Shown piece after piece: positions 26,311-34,746 of a stretch of DNA of 64,000 nt (positions are counted from its first letter, which is position 1; each line of letters begins with the position of its first letter). The DNA is from Capnocytophaga canis. GTDB lineage: Bacteria; Bacteroidota; Bacteroidia; Flavobacteriales; Flavobacteriaceae. The stretch is from contig NZ_CDOI01000001.1 of the NCBI RefSeq assembly GCF_000827555.1, positions 1-64,000 of the forward strand, in the 5' to 3' direction. The translations under genes and the position numbers were made by a program. Under the pieces are notes generated by a model. That model was not told the DNA's origin. It did not search any database and saw only the letters and a list, made by a program, of their open reading frames with translations.

Positions 26311-28233
26311 CTAAACATACGTTAAATTCAATTTAAATCGCAGTTTTATCAATTCTTGAGCGTTGGAAATCGTTTTGAAACAGCGTTTTAGTTTTGTCTT
26401 TTCTTCTTTATTTAAATTTTTGATATTCAGGTATCTACCGCTGTCATCATTTTTTAATCCACTTTTTATACGGAATTTAAGTAAGGCTTTGGCAGCATAG
26501 GCACAGGCTAGGAATATTTCTTTATTTTGAGGTTCAAGTTCGGCTAATTTTTCAAATCGCTCAGCAGTGTTAGTTATATTTTTGATTTTGTGTGACAAAG
26601 CTAACAATCGTGCAATATCGCTAATGGTAGTTAAAGCTCTGGCCTTCAGATCGAATTGATCCTTGTATTTTCCATCGTGTTCTACGATAAAATTTCTAAA
26701 AAATCCTAATGGAGAAGGGTTTTCCAAAGCACTTTTTGCTAACAATGCCATAAATCGTTCATTGGTTTGTGTAAATTCGAACACTTTATCACTTAATTTA
26801 TTCACTAATGTAGCCTCTCCAAAGCTAAACGACATATCATAAAAAATTGAAAACATTAGTAAATCAGCATCGTTCGCATTTGATACCCATGATTTGAATT
26901 GTTCTTCCCATTTTGATAAACTCAAACACCAGTTCGGATTTTTTGCCATCATATTTGCAGGACAATAGTCATAACCAATCTTGTTTAACATAGTATTTAT
27001 CTTATTTGCTAATTGCAAAAAATAGGTTTGAGTCTGTTCATAGTGTTCCTCAGTAACATCTTCAAAGACAATGGCATTGTCCTGATCGGTGATGAGAAAC
27101 TGCTCTTTTCGTGCTAAACTCCCTAAACTAACCCATGCAAAACGTACGGGTGGAGGTGTCGGCATACGTTTGATACACAATTCAATAGCTTTTGAAGTAA
27201 TTGCCTCGAACAACTGATGAAACAAATCGGTGATCAATCCCAAAGGTATGTTTTGGATTACGTATCCCTTTAATAAATTAATGGATTGTTGGCGGATACT
27301 TTTCAGGTGCTTTGACTTTTTGGAGCGTTTCACCGCTTTCATCAACTCAGGGATGCTATCTCCTTTAACAGTTTCGATGTCGTGCTGAGTCATGATACCA
27401 ATCGTAGGAGTGTTATTTGTACCGTCTTCAGTGATAATCAGATGATTAATGTTATTTTTTATCATCTCGAATTGAGCTTTTGCGATAGTCATCTGTTTGG
27501 GATAGGTACGCACTGGACTGCTCATTACCTGTGAAACTTGCATGTCCAATGAAAAATAACTGGTAGCAATTTGCTTTCGCAAATCTTTATCCGTAACAAT
27601 TCCCAAGGGTTTTTTGTCAGCATCCACAATTACGATGCTACTCACCCTTTTTTCGGTCATCAAGGTTGCTATTTGTTGTATAGATTCTTCGGGACTGGCT
27701 TTGACCACTTTTTTGACGTAAACAGCTGGTTGAAGTTCAAAAAAATCCTTTTGAAGCATGTTTCTATCAAAATTCTGATATAAATACTTCGTATGATCTA
27801 TTGAATATGGGTTCCGAGTTTTTGAAGCGAATATTTCGATCAGATACAATCCGATTTTGGTATCTTTTTCAATCAGAGGTCTGAAATCCTTGGATGGGAT
27901 GCCATAAATAATAGATTCTTCTTGAGCAATAGCACTCATTTGATAAGGTGTGTTCGTAATTATGGGACGTACCCCAAAAACATCACCTTCATCACAGATA
28001 TCGACCATCTCAAAATTGTCATTCACTGTTTGTCGCATTTCAATGGCACCTTCTTTTACGATATAAAAATAATCGTGTGGATGGTCTTGCTCATTGAATA
28101 CTATTTTCCCTTTTTCCAAATAAATAATGGTAACCTCTTTGGATAAATTAAGTAAGTTTTCTTGATCAATAATATCAAAGGGAGGGAATTTTTTTAGAAA
28201 ATCATTAACTCTATTGGCGATTGTATTTTTCAT
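26311..28233 (-). CDS. cNMP-binding / CBS / DUF294 nucleotidyltransferase-like protein
   Basis: 640 residues with a clear multi-domain layout. A cyclic-nucleotide-binding domain (about 15-130, EKGKIVFNEQDHPHDYFYIV) is followed by two CBS domains (about 155-215 and 225-290), a DUF294 nucleotidyltransferase-like domain (about 320-460, with GSLARKEQFLITDQDNA, which keeps the Gly-Ser and Asp-x-Asp pattern), and a helical C-terminal DUF294_C region. By family it is a cytosolic signalling protein that may sense nucleotides and modify a partner. In other Bacteroidota it is often beside an exonuclease and acetate-uptake genes, which are not here. Function is unknown. Confidence 0.88.
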   Translation of the reverse strand: MKNTIANRVNDFLKKFPPFDIIDQENLLNLSKEVTIIYLEKGKIVFNEQDHPHDYFYIVKEGAIEMRQTVNDNFEMVDICDEGDVFGVRPIITNTPYQMSAIAQEESIIYGIPSKDFRPLIEKDTKIGLYLIEIFASKTRNPYSIDHTKYLYQNFDRNMLQKDFFELQPAVYVKKVVKASPEESIQQIATLMTEKRVSSIVIVDADKKPLGIVTDKDLRKQIATSYFSLDMQVSQVMSSPVRTYPKQMTIAKAQFEMIKNNINHLIITEDGTNNTPTIGIMTQHDIETVKGDSIPELMKAVKRSKKSKHLKSIRQQSINLLKGYVIQNIPLGLITDLFHQLFEAITSKAIELCIKRMPTPPPVRFAWVSLGSLARKEQFLITDQDNAIVFEDVTEEHYEQTQTYFLQLANKINTMLNKIGYDYCPANMMAKNPNWCLSLSKWEEQFKSWVSNANDADLLMFSIFYDMSFSFGEATLVNKLSDKVFEFTQTNERFMALLAKSALENPSPLGFFRNFIVEHDGKYKDQFDLKARALTTISDIARLLALSHKIKNITNTAERFEKLAELEPQNKEIFLACAYAAKALLKFRIKSGLKNDDSGRYLNIKNLNKEEKTKLKRCFKTISNAQELIKLRFKLNLTYV

Positions 28234-28273
28234 TCGGAGAGATCATGTCAGGTTTTCGCTGAGTTTTTTTATT

Positions 28274-28321
28274 TCAAAACTTTGTCAAAATATAGGCTAT
28301 TTGACAAAGTTTTGATTTTTT
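28274..28321 (+). other. 16-bp hairpin with T run on the plus strand
   Basis: TCAAAACTTTGTCAAA (28274-28289) and TTTGACAAAGTTTTGA (28300-28315) are perfect arms, followed by TTTTTT (28316-28321). The geometry is that of a plus-strand terminator, yet the genes on both sides (frr and the DUF294 gene) are on the minus strand. It could stop antisense transcripts or act as a structured leader of the DUF294 mRNA. Confidence 0.5.
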
Positions 28322-28454
28322 TATTCTAATCTTGTAGCCAAACATTCAAAGTGTAACTGTCTTGTTTTCATTTAGAAAGAATCCATTACGGTTTCATGCT
28401 TCGTGTATGTGTGAGATTAAAAACTATTTTATCTTTACTCGTAAGATGAAGGAA

Positions 28455-29009
28455 TCAGACTTTTAAGATTTCAGATTCTTTAACGGCTAAAACTTCATCT
28501 ACTTTTTTGATGTATTTATCCGTTAGTTTTTGTACCCTTTCCTCAGCATCTTTTTTGATATCTTCTGAAGTCTCTACTTTTTTGATTTCTTTGTTAGCTT
28601 CCTGACGGGCGTTGCGTACACTAATTTTAGCATCTTCGCTTTCTCCTTTAGCTTGTTTTACCAAATCTTTACGGCGTTCCTCGGTTAAAGGAGGTACGCT
28701 AATGATTACATAATCACCGTTATTCATAGGGTTAAAACCTAAGTTAGCAACCAAAATTGCCTTTTCAATAGGCTGAATCATACTTTTTTCCCACGGTTGG
28801 ATAGTAATCGTACGAGAATCGGGTGTGCTTACGTTAGCTACTTGGCTTAGAGGAGTTTGTGAACCGTAGTAATCTACAAAAACGCTCCCTAACATTTGTG
28901 GACTTGCTTTTCCTGCACGAATATTTACTAAAGCTTTTTCTAAATGAGCTAAGGCATTTTGCATTGCTTCTTCAGTACTTTCTAGAATAATGTTAATTTC
29001 TTCGTTCAT
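28455..29009 (-). CDS. frr: Ribosome recycling factor
   Basis: 184 residues, the standard length. The conserved MQNALAHLEKALVNIRAGKASPQML N-terminal helix, TPDSRTITIQPWEKS, and PPLTEERRKDLVKQAKGESEDAK are clear RRF hallmarks. The protein splits post-termination ribosomes together with EF-G. It lies downstream of pyrH on the same strand with an ~80-base gap, the classical pyrH-frr order. Confidence 0.97.
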   Translation of the reverse strand: MNEEINIILESTEEAMQNALAHLEKALVNIRAGKASPQMLGSVFVDYYGSQTPLSQVANVSTPDSRTITIQPWEKSMIQPIEKAILVANLGFNPMNNGDYVIISVPPLTEERRKDLVKQAKGESEDAKISVRNARQEANKEIKKVETSEDIKKDAEERVQKLTDKYIKKVDEVLAVKESEILKV

Positions 29010-29092
29010 ATTTATAATATAAAAAATTGTTTGTTTTTTTAAGTGTTTTATTTTCTATCAATTCCGATTTTTATGGCTCTGACAAAGAGAAG

Positions 29093-29803
29093 TTACTTCA
29101 CATCAACTGTGGTACCCACATTTTCGCCAGTTACAACCTTCATCAAATTTCCTTTTTTGTTCATGTCGAAAACAATAATCGGTAGATTGTTTTCTTGGCT
29201 CAGTGTGAAAGCAGTCATATCCATCACTTTCAGACCTTTATCCATCACATCATCGAATGTAATACGTTCAAATTTGGTTGCGGTTGAATCTTTCTCTGGG
29301 TCGGCAGTGTAAATTCCGTCCACCCGAGTACCTTTCAAAATCACATCAGCATTGATTTCAATAGCACGAAGTACTGCTGCTGAGTCGGTTGTGAAATAAG
29401 GATTTCCTGTACCCGCACCAAAAATTACGACACGTCCTTTTTCCAAGTGGCGAACCGCACGGCGTTTGATAAAAGGTTCCGCAATAGCTTCCATTTTAAT
29501 AGCCGTTTGCAAACGCGTATAAATACCCTCATCTTCCAAAGCACTCTGCAATGCCAACGAATTGATTACTGTTGCAAGCATTCCCATATAATCTCCTTGA
29601 ACTCTGTCCATTCCATTACTTGCTCCAGCAACACCTCTAAAAATGTTTCCGCCACCTATCACAATAGCAACTTCAACGCCTTCTTTCACAACTTGCTTGA
29701 TTTCAGAAGCATACTCTTTTAAACGGGCAGGGTCAATGCCATACTGACGGCTTCCCATCAGAGCTTCGCCACTTAATTTCAATAATATTCTTTTGTATTT
29801 CAT
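29093..29803 (-). CDS. pyrH: UMP kinase
   Basis: 236 residues from the ATG at 29803, which gives [17 protein letters not shown], the usual PyrH start. An in-frame ATG 37 codons upstream would add a hydrophobic segment absent from the family. Motifs include [26 protein letters not shown] and [18 protein letters not shown] of the amino-acid kinase fold. The enzyme phosphorylates UMP to UDP for pyrimidine nucleotide synthesis in the cytosol. It is followed by frr, so the two are probably one transcript. Confidence 0.97.
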   Translation of the reverse strand: MKYKRILLKLSGEALMGSRQYGIDPARLKEYASEIKQVVKEGVEVAIVIGGGNIFRGVAGASNGMDRVQGDYMGMLATVINSLALQSALEDEGIYTRLQTAIKMEAIAEPFIKRRAVRHLEKGRVVIFGAGTGNPYFTTDSAAVLRAIEINADVILKGTRVDGIYTADPEKDSTATKFERITFDDVMDKGLKVMDMTAFTLSQENNLPIIVFDMNKKGNLMKVVTGENVGTTVDVK

Positions 29804-30088
29804 AAAATATATATTTTTCAAAATAATAGTGATTAATTTGCTCCCAGTTTTCAATTGCCCATTGAATAACGCAAAACAAACCTGCAGGAAACAAATAAAA
29901 CGATTTTTATTCACTTACGTTGCTTACCGTTGTTGGAAAATTTGGTGTATACAACTGTATTTTAAATGTTTATGTAGGTCGAAAATCGAAAATAATCTTG
30001 TAAGAACTACTCCCTATATCGACCATACATTAAATAATCCACAAATATATACATTTTATAAATAAAATAAAAAAACCTGTTTTATTTT

Positions 30089-30116
30089 TTTGTATCAATT
30101 TTTTATATTACTTTTG
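30089..30116 (+). promoter_or_regulatory. Promoter of the TonB-C-like lipoprotein gene
   Basis: TTTG (30089-30092), a 16-base spacer and TACTTTTG (30109-30116) match the consensus. Transcription would start near 30121, so the ATG at 30147 is preferred over any start inside the promoter. Confidence 0.65.
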
Positions 30117-30146
30117 AAACCTGAATCATGCAGTAAATGTTTATTT

Positions 30147-30671
30147 ATGAAATATAGCTTTTGGTTTTTATATCTATCGCTTACGTTGGTAACAGCCTGT
30201 GGAGGTGGTGGAGCTAATTTAACAGAAGAGGAAAAAGAAAAAATAAAACAAGCTAAGTTGGATTCCATTGCCGATCTTAGACTTGCTGAGATTGATATGA
30301 ATGAGGTTGATACATATCCTATTTTTAAAGGATTATGCTCAGAATCAGCGTCTAAGGAGGAGCAAAAACAGTGCTTTGTACAACATTTTTCTAAGTTTTT
30401 GCAAGAACGATTGGAAAACGAAAAAATAGAGGTTACCGAACCTATTTTGGATACTATATTTGTAAATATTAAAATTGATAACAACGGAAAGGCTGTGCTG
30501 GAAAATACTGAAGCCAAGGCGAAAACGAAAGAGTTATTGCCTACTCTTGATGAAGATTTAGCAGATAACTTAGATGAGATTGCAACTATAAATCCTATTC
30601 AACCCGCTACAAAACACGGAGTTAGTATTAGTGTACAGTTTCGAGTTCCAATTGTGATGAATGTAAAGTAG
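30147..30671 (+). CDS. Lipoprotein with TonB C-terminal-like domain, function unknown
   Basis: 174 residues. A signal peptide ends in the lipobox LVTAC followed by GGGGAN. A charged helical linker (EEEKEKIKQAKLDSIADLR) comes next, then a domain whose pattern (YPIFKGLC..., KEEQKQCFVQHFSKFLQERL, IFVNIKIDNNGKAVLENTE, ISVQFRVPIVMNV) resembles the C-terminal domain of flavobacterial energy-transducer TonB proteins. It has a lipid anchor in place of the inner-membrane helix of TonB. The resemblance is my reading of the sequence and needs a profile search. The glycine-rich stretch after the cysteine suggests periplasmic retention rather than surface export. It is a monocistron with its own promoter. 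Confidence 0.7.
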   Translation: MKYSFWFLYLSLTLVTACGGGGANLTEEEKEKIKQAKLDSIADLRLAEIDMNEVDTYPIFKGLCSESASKEEQKQCFVQHFSKFLQERLENEKIEVTEPILDTIFVNIKIDNNGKAVLENTEAKAKTKELLPTLDEDLADNLDEIATINPIQPATKHGVSISVQFRVPIVMNVK

Positions 30672-30820
30672 GAGATGATTCTTTACATAAGAATTCTAAA
30701 TCTTACAGGGATTTTTTGAACCAGTTCTTTTTTCTTTTGAACAATTGCACTTTGATAATTTCTTCTTCAAGTAATAAAAGGTGCAGTTTAAAGTCTGTGT
30801 GAAATAAACAATAGAAATTT

Positions 30821-31366
30821 GTGGAAAAAATCATTTTAGGAATAGATCCTGGCACAACCATTATGGGTTTTGGTATTATCAAAGTTGAAAATCAGCAGAT
30901 GGAATTGTTGCAGGTCAATGAGTTACATCTTCAAAAATATGATAATCACTATATCAAACTTCGTGTAATTTTCGACAGAACTATAGAACTTATCGACACG
31001 TATCATCCTGATGAATTAGCAATTGAAGCTCCTTTCTTTGGTAAAAATGTCCAATCAATGCTCAAATTAGGTCGAGCTCAAGGAGTAGCAATGGCAGCTG
31101 GGCTTTCTCGGCAACTTCCTATAACCGAGTATGAACCTAAAAAAGTTAAAATGGCAATCACAGGAAACGGAAATGCTTCTAAGGAACAAGTTGCAAAAAT
31201 GTTGCAACAGCTACTGAAAATAAAAGAATTACCTAAATATTTTGATGCTACTGACGGACTCGCTGTCGCCGTATGTCACTTTTTTAATAACGGTAAAGTA
31301 ACTACCCAAAAATCATACAATAGTTGGGCAGCTTTTGTAAAACAAAATGAAAACCGCATCCGATAA
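30821..31366 (+). CDS. ruvC: Crossover junction endodeoxyribonuclease RuvC
   Basis: 181 residues, starting with GTG. The catalytic acidic residues are all visible: Asp9 in GIDPGT, Glu69 in LAIEAPFFG, and Asp142/Asp145 in FDATDGLAVA. RuvC cuts Holliday junctions with RuvAB in recombinational repair. Length is normal. The hemW gene begins 11 bases after the stop, so the two are probably co-transcribed. ruvA and ruvB are not in the window. Confidence 0.96.
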   Translation: MEKIILGIDPGTTIMGFGIIKVENQQMELLQVNELHLQKYDNHYIKLRVIFDRTIELIDTYHPDELAIEAPFFGKNVQSMLKLGRAQGVAMAAGLSRQLPITEYEPKKVKMAITGNGNASKEQVAKMLQQLLKIKELPKYFDATDGLAVAVCHFFNNGKVTTQKSYNSWAAFVKQNENRIR

Positions 31367-31377
31367 AAATAGCAATT

Positions 31378-32523
31378 TTGCATAGCATTTACATACATAT
31401 TCCCTTTTGCAAACAGGCATGCCATTACTGTGATTTTCATTTTTCCACGACTCTGAAACGCAGAAGTGAGATGGTAGACTCTTTGTGTAAGGAGTTGATA
31501 ATTAGAAAAAAAGAAGCTGAAAATTCCGTTATTCAGACCATTTACTTTGGTGGTGGAACTCCCAGTATTCTCTCCGATCAGGAGTTGGAGCGTATTCTAC
31601 AAACCGTTTTTGAAAATTATTGTGTTAGTGATGATGCAGAGATTACCATAGAAGCGAATCCCGACGATTTTTTCAAAGATGGAAAGACTCCCGAACAGCG
31701 TTTATGTGTATTTAAATCTCTTAAAATTAATCGATTGAGCGTTGGTGTGCAGTCGTTTTTTGAGGAAGATCTACGCATGATGAACCGAGCTCACTCTACA
31801 GAGCAAGTTCACAGATTGCTTTCGGAAGCACCGAATTTTTTTGATAATATTACTCTTGATTTGATTTATGGAATTCCTAATATGAGTGATGAGCGTTGGC
31901 TACAAAATCTCGAAAAGGCTTTGTCTTACAATGTTCCACACATATCAGCCTACGCACTGACAGTAGAACCACAAACGGCATTGCATAAATTTATCGCAAT
32001 AGGGAAAATAACCCAAGTTGATGATAATCAGTCGTTATCCCATTTTCAAAAGATGATTGAAGTTTTGATAAAAGCAGGTTTTGTACACTACGAATTTTCA
32101 AATTTTGGCAAAGAAGGATATTTTAGTAGAAACAATACGGCTTATTGGTTTGGGAAAAAATATATGGGAATTGGGCCATCGGCACATAGTTTTAATGGAA
32201 GTGAACGCAGTTGGAACATCGCTCACAATATTAAATACATACAGGCGATTGCAAAGGGTGAACTTCCTGCTGAAAAAGAGGTGCTTTCGCAAAACGATCG
32301 ATATAATGAATTGATAATCACTCGCATACGTACAATGATTGGTATTTCAATCACTGAAGTGAAGCAAGAGTTTGGGGAAAAATATTATACCTATTTATTG
32401 CAACAAGCCCAAAGACATTTTGCTGAGGCTACCTTACGTTTAGAAGGTTATTATCTTCGGGTCACTCCAAAAGGAAAATTTCTATCCGATGGTATAGCAT
32501 CTGATTTATTTATGGTAGAGTAG
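31378..32523 (+). CDS. hemW: Radical SAM heme chaperone HemW (coproporphyrinogen oxidase-like)
   Basis: 381 residues. The TTG at 31378 is the only plausible start: it gives the family-typical MHSIYIHIPFCKQACHYCDF, and no ATG lies in frame just upstream. The 4Fe-4S cluster cysteines are Cys11, Cys15 and Cys18 (CxxxCxxC, then Asp-Phe). YFGGGTPS and IEANPDDF are also conserved. Proteins of this group carry heme for insertion into respiratory enzymes rather than acting as HemN oxidase. It follows ruvC directly, an order often seen in Flavobacteriia. Confidence 0.92.
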   Translation: MHSIYIHIPFCKQACHYCDFHFSTTLKRRSEMVDSLCKELIIRKKEAENSVIQTIYFGGGTPSILSDQELERILQTVFENYCVSDDAEITIEANPDDFFKDGKTPEQRLCVFKSLKINRLSVGVQSFFEEDLRMMNRAHSTEQVHRLLSEAPNFFDNITLDLIYGIPNMSDERWLQNLEKALSYNVPHISAYALTVEPQTALHKFIAIGKITQVDDNQSLSHFQKMIEVLIKAGFVHYEFSNFGKEGYFSRNNTAYWFGKKYMGIGPSAHSFNGSERSWNIAHNIKYIQAIAKGELPAEKEVLSQNDRYNELIITRIRTMIGISITEVKQEFGEKYYTYLLQQAQRHFAEATLRLEGYYLRVTPKGKFLSDGIASDLFMVE

Positions 32524-32879
32524 TTTTGGCTTTTAAACGATGTGTAAAAATTAAATGTAAGCAGGGATAAGGTTGTTTTACTCGCGTACAAATGGTTGAT
32601 TTTTAATCTTTTTCTTCAGTAAAAAATATAAGTGTTAAGATGTTTTACTACTTTTGGTGAAGTTGCAAATTTTCTCGTTGTTTATTTTCGGAAGCAATTA
32701 CCCTTATTTTTTGTTTAAGCAAGATAATCAATTAGTTATAAGTTAAAAATAAAACGTATTTTTTTTGGATTTGGTCTAAAATTTTGTTTGTTCATTGAGT
32801 AGGAAAAACAATTCGAAATAATAGGAAAATCAAAAAAAAAGAACGAAATTTGTAGCAACTAACAAATCTAACAACAAGT
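32524..32879 (+). other. 356-base gap before the cytochrome-c peroxidase gene
   Basis: AT-rich with no credible open frame. One exact TAnnTTTG box (TACTTTTG, 32649-32656) lies about 220 bases before the peroxidase ATG without a clear -33 partner, so the promoter is not settled. I see no hairpin with a T run for hemW. Confidence 0.4.
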
Positions 32880-33905
32880 ATGCGTAAAATTTATTTTTTA
32901 TTGTCACTGGGAGTGCTTGTAAGTTGCAACAACGCTCCTAAAAAACAGGTTGTCAATGAAGTACATCCTGAAGAAACAAAATCTGAATTATTAAAAACAG
33001 CTGAAACGTTCTTCAAATCCGTTAGCTCTGTTCCTAAACCAGAAATTTCGGAAGAAAAAATCGCTTTAGGTAAGAAGCTGTATTTCGATACACGCTTATC
33101 AAAGGATGGGAACATCAGTTGTAATTCTTGCCACAATTTAGAAACTTTTGGTGTGGATAACTTGGCATTTTCACCAGGGGATACCAAAGAGCTTGGAGGT
33201 AGAAACTCGCCTACAGTATTTCACGCCAGTCTACACGCGATGCAGTTTTGGGATGGAAGGGCAAAAGATGTCGAGGAACAAGCTGAAGGGCCTATTCTAA
33301 ACCCTGTGGAACACAATATCCCTAATGCAGAATTTTTAGAAAATAGATTGCGAAAGGTAGCCGAATACCAGACGTTGTTTAAAAAAGTGTATCCTGACCA
33401 AGAACAACCAATCACGTTTAAAAATATAGCTAATGCTATTGGGGCATTTGAGCGTACGCTAAATCCTGTATCACGATTCGATAAGTTCTTGGATGGCGAC
33501 GAACATGCTTTAACTCAGCAAGAGAAAGACGGGCTTCAAGCTTTTGTAGATAATAGTTGTATTACGTGTCATTCAGGGGTAGCCATTGGAGGACAAATGT
33601 TCCAAAAATTCGGATTGTTTGGGGATTACTGGGAGCATACCAAAAGTAAAAAAGTTGATGCGGGATTGTTTGACTTGAATAAAAATGAAGGAGAAAAATA
33701 CTTCTTTAAAGTTCCAGGATTGCGAAACATAGAAAAAACAGCTCCGTATTTCCACGATGGATCTGTAGAAAAATTAGAAGATGCTGTAAGGATAATGGCA
33801 AAACTGCAATCAGATAAAGAGCTGACAGATAAGCAAGTGAATGATATAGTAGCTTTTTTGAAAACTCTTACTGCCGATATTGACGATACGCAGAAAAGAT
33901 TGTAA
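32880..33905 (+). CDS. Diheme cytochrome-c peroxidase (MauG/CcpA family)
   Basis: 341 residues. A lipoprotein-type signal ends at VSC (residue ~16), so the protein is probably anchored in the periplasm. There are two c-type heme sites: CNSCH (Cys81, Cys84, His85) and CITCH (Cys227, Cys230, His231). FDTRLSKDGNISC, GGRNSPTVFHASLHAMQFWDGRA and PFRDPGS-like KVPGLRNIEKTAPYFHDG are family features. The enzyme reduces hydrogen peroxide with electrons from a periplasmic donor, protecting a microaerophilic cell. Cytochrome maturation genes are not nearby. Confidence 0.93.
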   Translation: MRKIYFLLSLGVLVSCNNAPKKQVVNEVHPEETKSELLKTAETFFKSVSSVPKPEISEEKIALGKKLYFDTRLSKDGNISCNSCHNLETFGVDNLAFSPGDTKELGGRNSPTVFHASLHAMQFWDGRAKDVEEQAEGPILNPVEHNIPNAEFLENRLRKVAEYQTLFKKVYPDQEQPITFKNIANAIGAFERTLNPVSRFDKFLDGDEHALTQQEKDGLQAFVDNSCITCHSGVAIGGQMFQKFGLFGDYWEHTKSKKVDAGLFDLNKNEGEKYFFKVPGLRNIEKTAPYFHDGSVEKLEDAVRIMAKLQSDKELTDKQVNDIVAFLKTLTADIDDTQKRL

Positions 33906-33953
33906 CAAATAAGGAAATCCGATAGACTTCAGTTAACAAATAGTAGAATCGTT

Positions 33954-34041
33954 TAACCCCCATTTGAATTATTTTGAGATGATTTTGAAAGGTTTGGTGA
34001 TAACAGACCGATAATCAATAAAATAATTCAAGTGGGGGTTA
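33954..34041. repeat. 88-bp element with 22-bp inverted ends
   Basis: The left arm (33954-33975, starting TAACCCCCATTTG) and right arm (34020-34041, ending AAGTGGGGGTTA) are inverted copies at 21 of 22 positions. They enclose a 44-base interior without a frame. It sits between two converging genes. No T run follows on either strand, so it is more like a small palindromic repeat than a standard terminator. Confidence 0.6.
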
Positions 34042-34135
34042 GGTTATTACTATGCTTCTATTCGTACAAAGATTTAATTTATAAAGTTTTAGCCTGTTTT
34101 TTTAGCTCTACATACTCTAGGAGTAGTGTTAATAA

Positions 34136-34633
34136 CTATTCAAATAAATCCTTTTCTAAAAAAGTTGTATCGAAAAACCAGCCGTACACATAATCGCCGT
34201 CTTCATAAGTTTCCTCAATGATATACAAGTCGATGTAGCCTTGCATTCGAGCTTTCATTTGAACAACGGTGTAGTCATAATCTACAATTTTGTAGAGCAA
34301 ACGTTCTTTTCCAAGCAATTCAGCATAGCACGAAATGCGAGTTTTATTGCTTTCAATAAAAACCTCGTCTCGGTACTTGCTTCCTGGTCGTGTCATGTAG
34401 TCCCTAAAATCTTTAGCTTCCACGTCTAAAACATCTTCTTTTACCTTTTCTTGTATGATGAAACATTCATCAAAAGCTTTCCTAAAATGTTTACCTTCTC
34501 GTTTGTAAAAGGATAATTCATCGATTTCCTCTTGTTTTTTAAGCTTATTGTCCGCTTTGTGTGAGGCTTTGTGTAGTTTGTAGAAAATAAAAGTCGAGAA
34601 AAGTACAATGGCTATAACAATAAGCTGTTCCAT
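34136..34633 (-). CDS. Membrane-anchored hypothetical protein
   Basis: 165 residues. One N-terminal transmembrane helix (about 3-19, LIVIAIVLFSTFIFYKL) is followed by a very charged linker rich in Lys, Asp and Glu, and a soluble domain with many aromatic and acidic residues (ending YGWFFDTTFLEKDLFE). I do not recognise the family. The single anchor and basic residues right after it suggest the bulk of the protein is in the cytosol. It is on the same strand as ettA and about 110 bases downstream of it, so it may share its transcript. Coding is supported by the long open frame and the typical start. Confidence 0.7.
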   Translation of the reverse strand: MEQLIVIAIVLFSTFIFYKLHKASHKADNKLKKQEEIDELSFYKREGKHFRKAFDECFIIQEKVKEDVLDVEAKDFRDYMTRPGSKYRDEVFIESNKTRISCYAELLGKERLLYKIVDYDYTVVQMKARMQGYIDLYIIEETYEDGDYVYGWFFDTTFLEKDLFE

Positions 34634-34746
34634 GATTGTAGAGTTTTTGAATTTATCTCACACCAAGAAAGGGGATCCAGAGCGGGATGTAAAATATTCC
34701 GTAACTTCGTATCCCCTTCTTTTTCTTGAAAAAATGAATATCTTGA

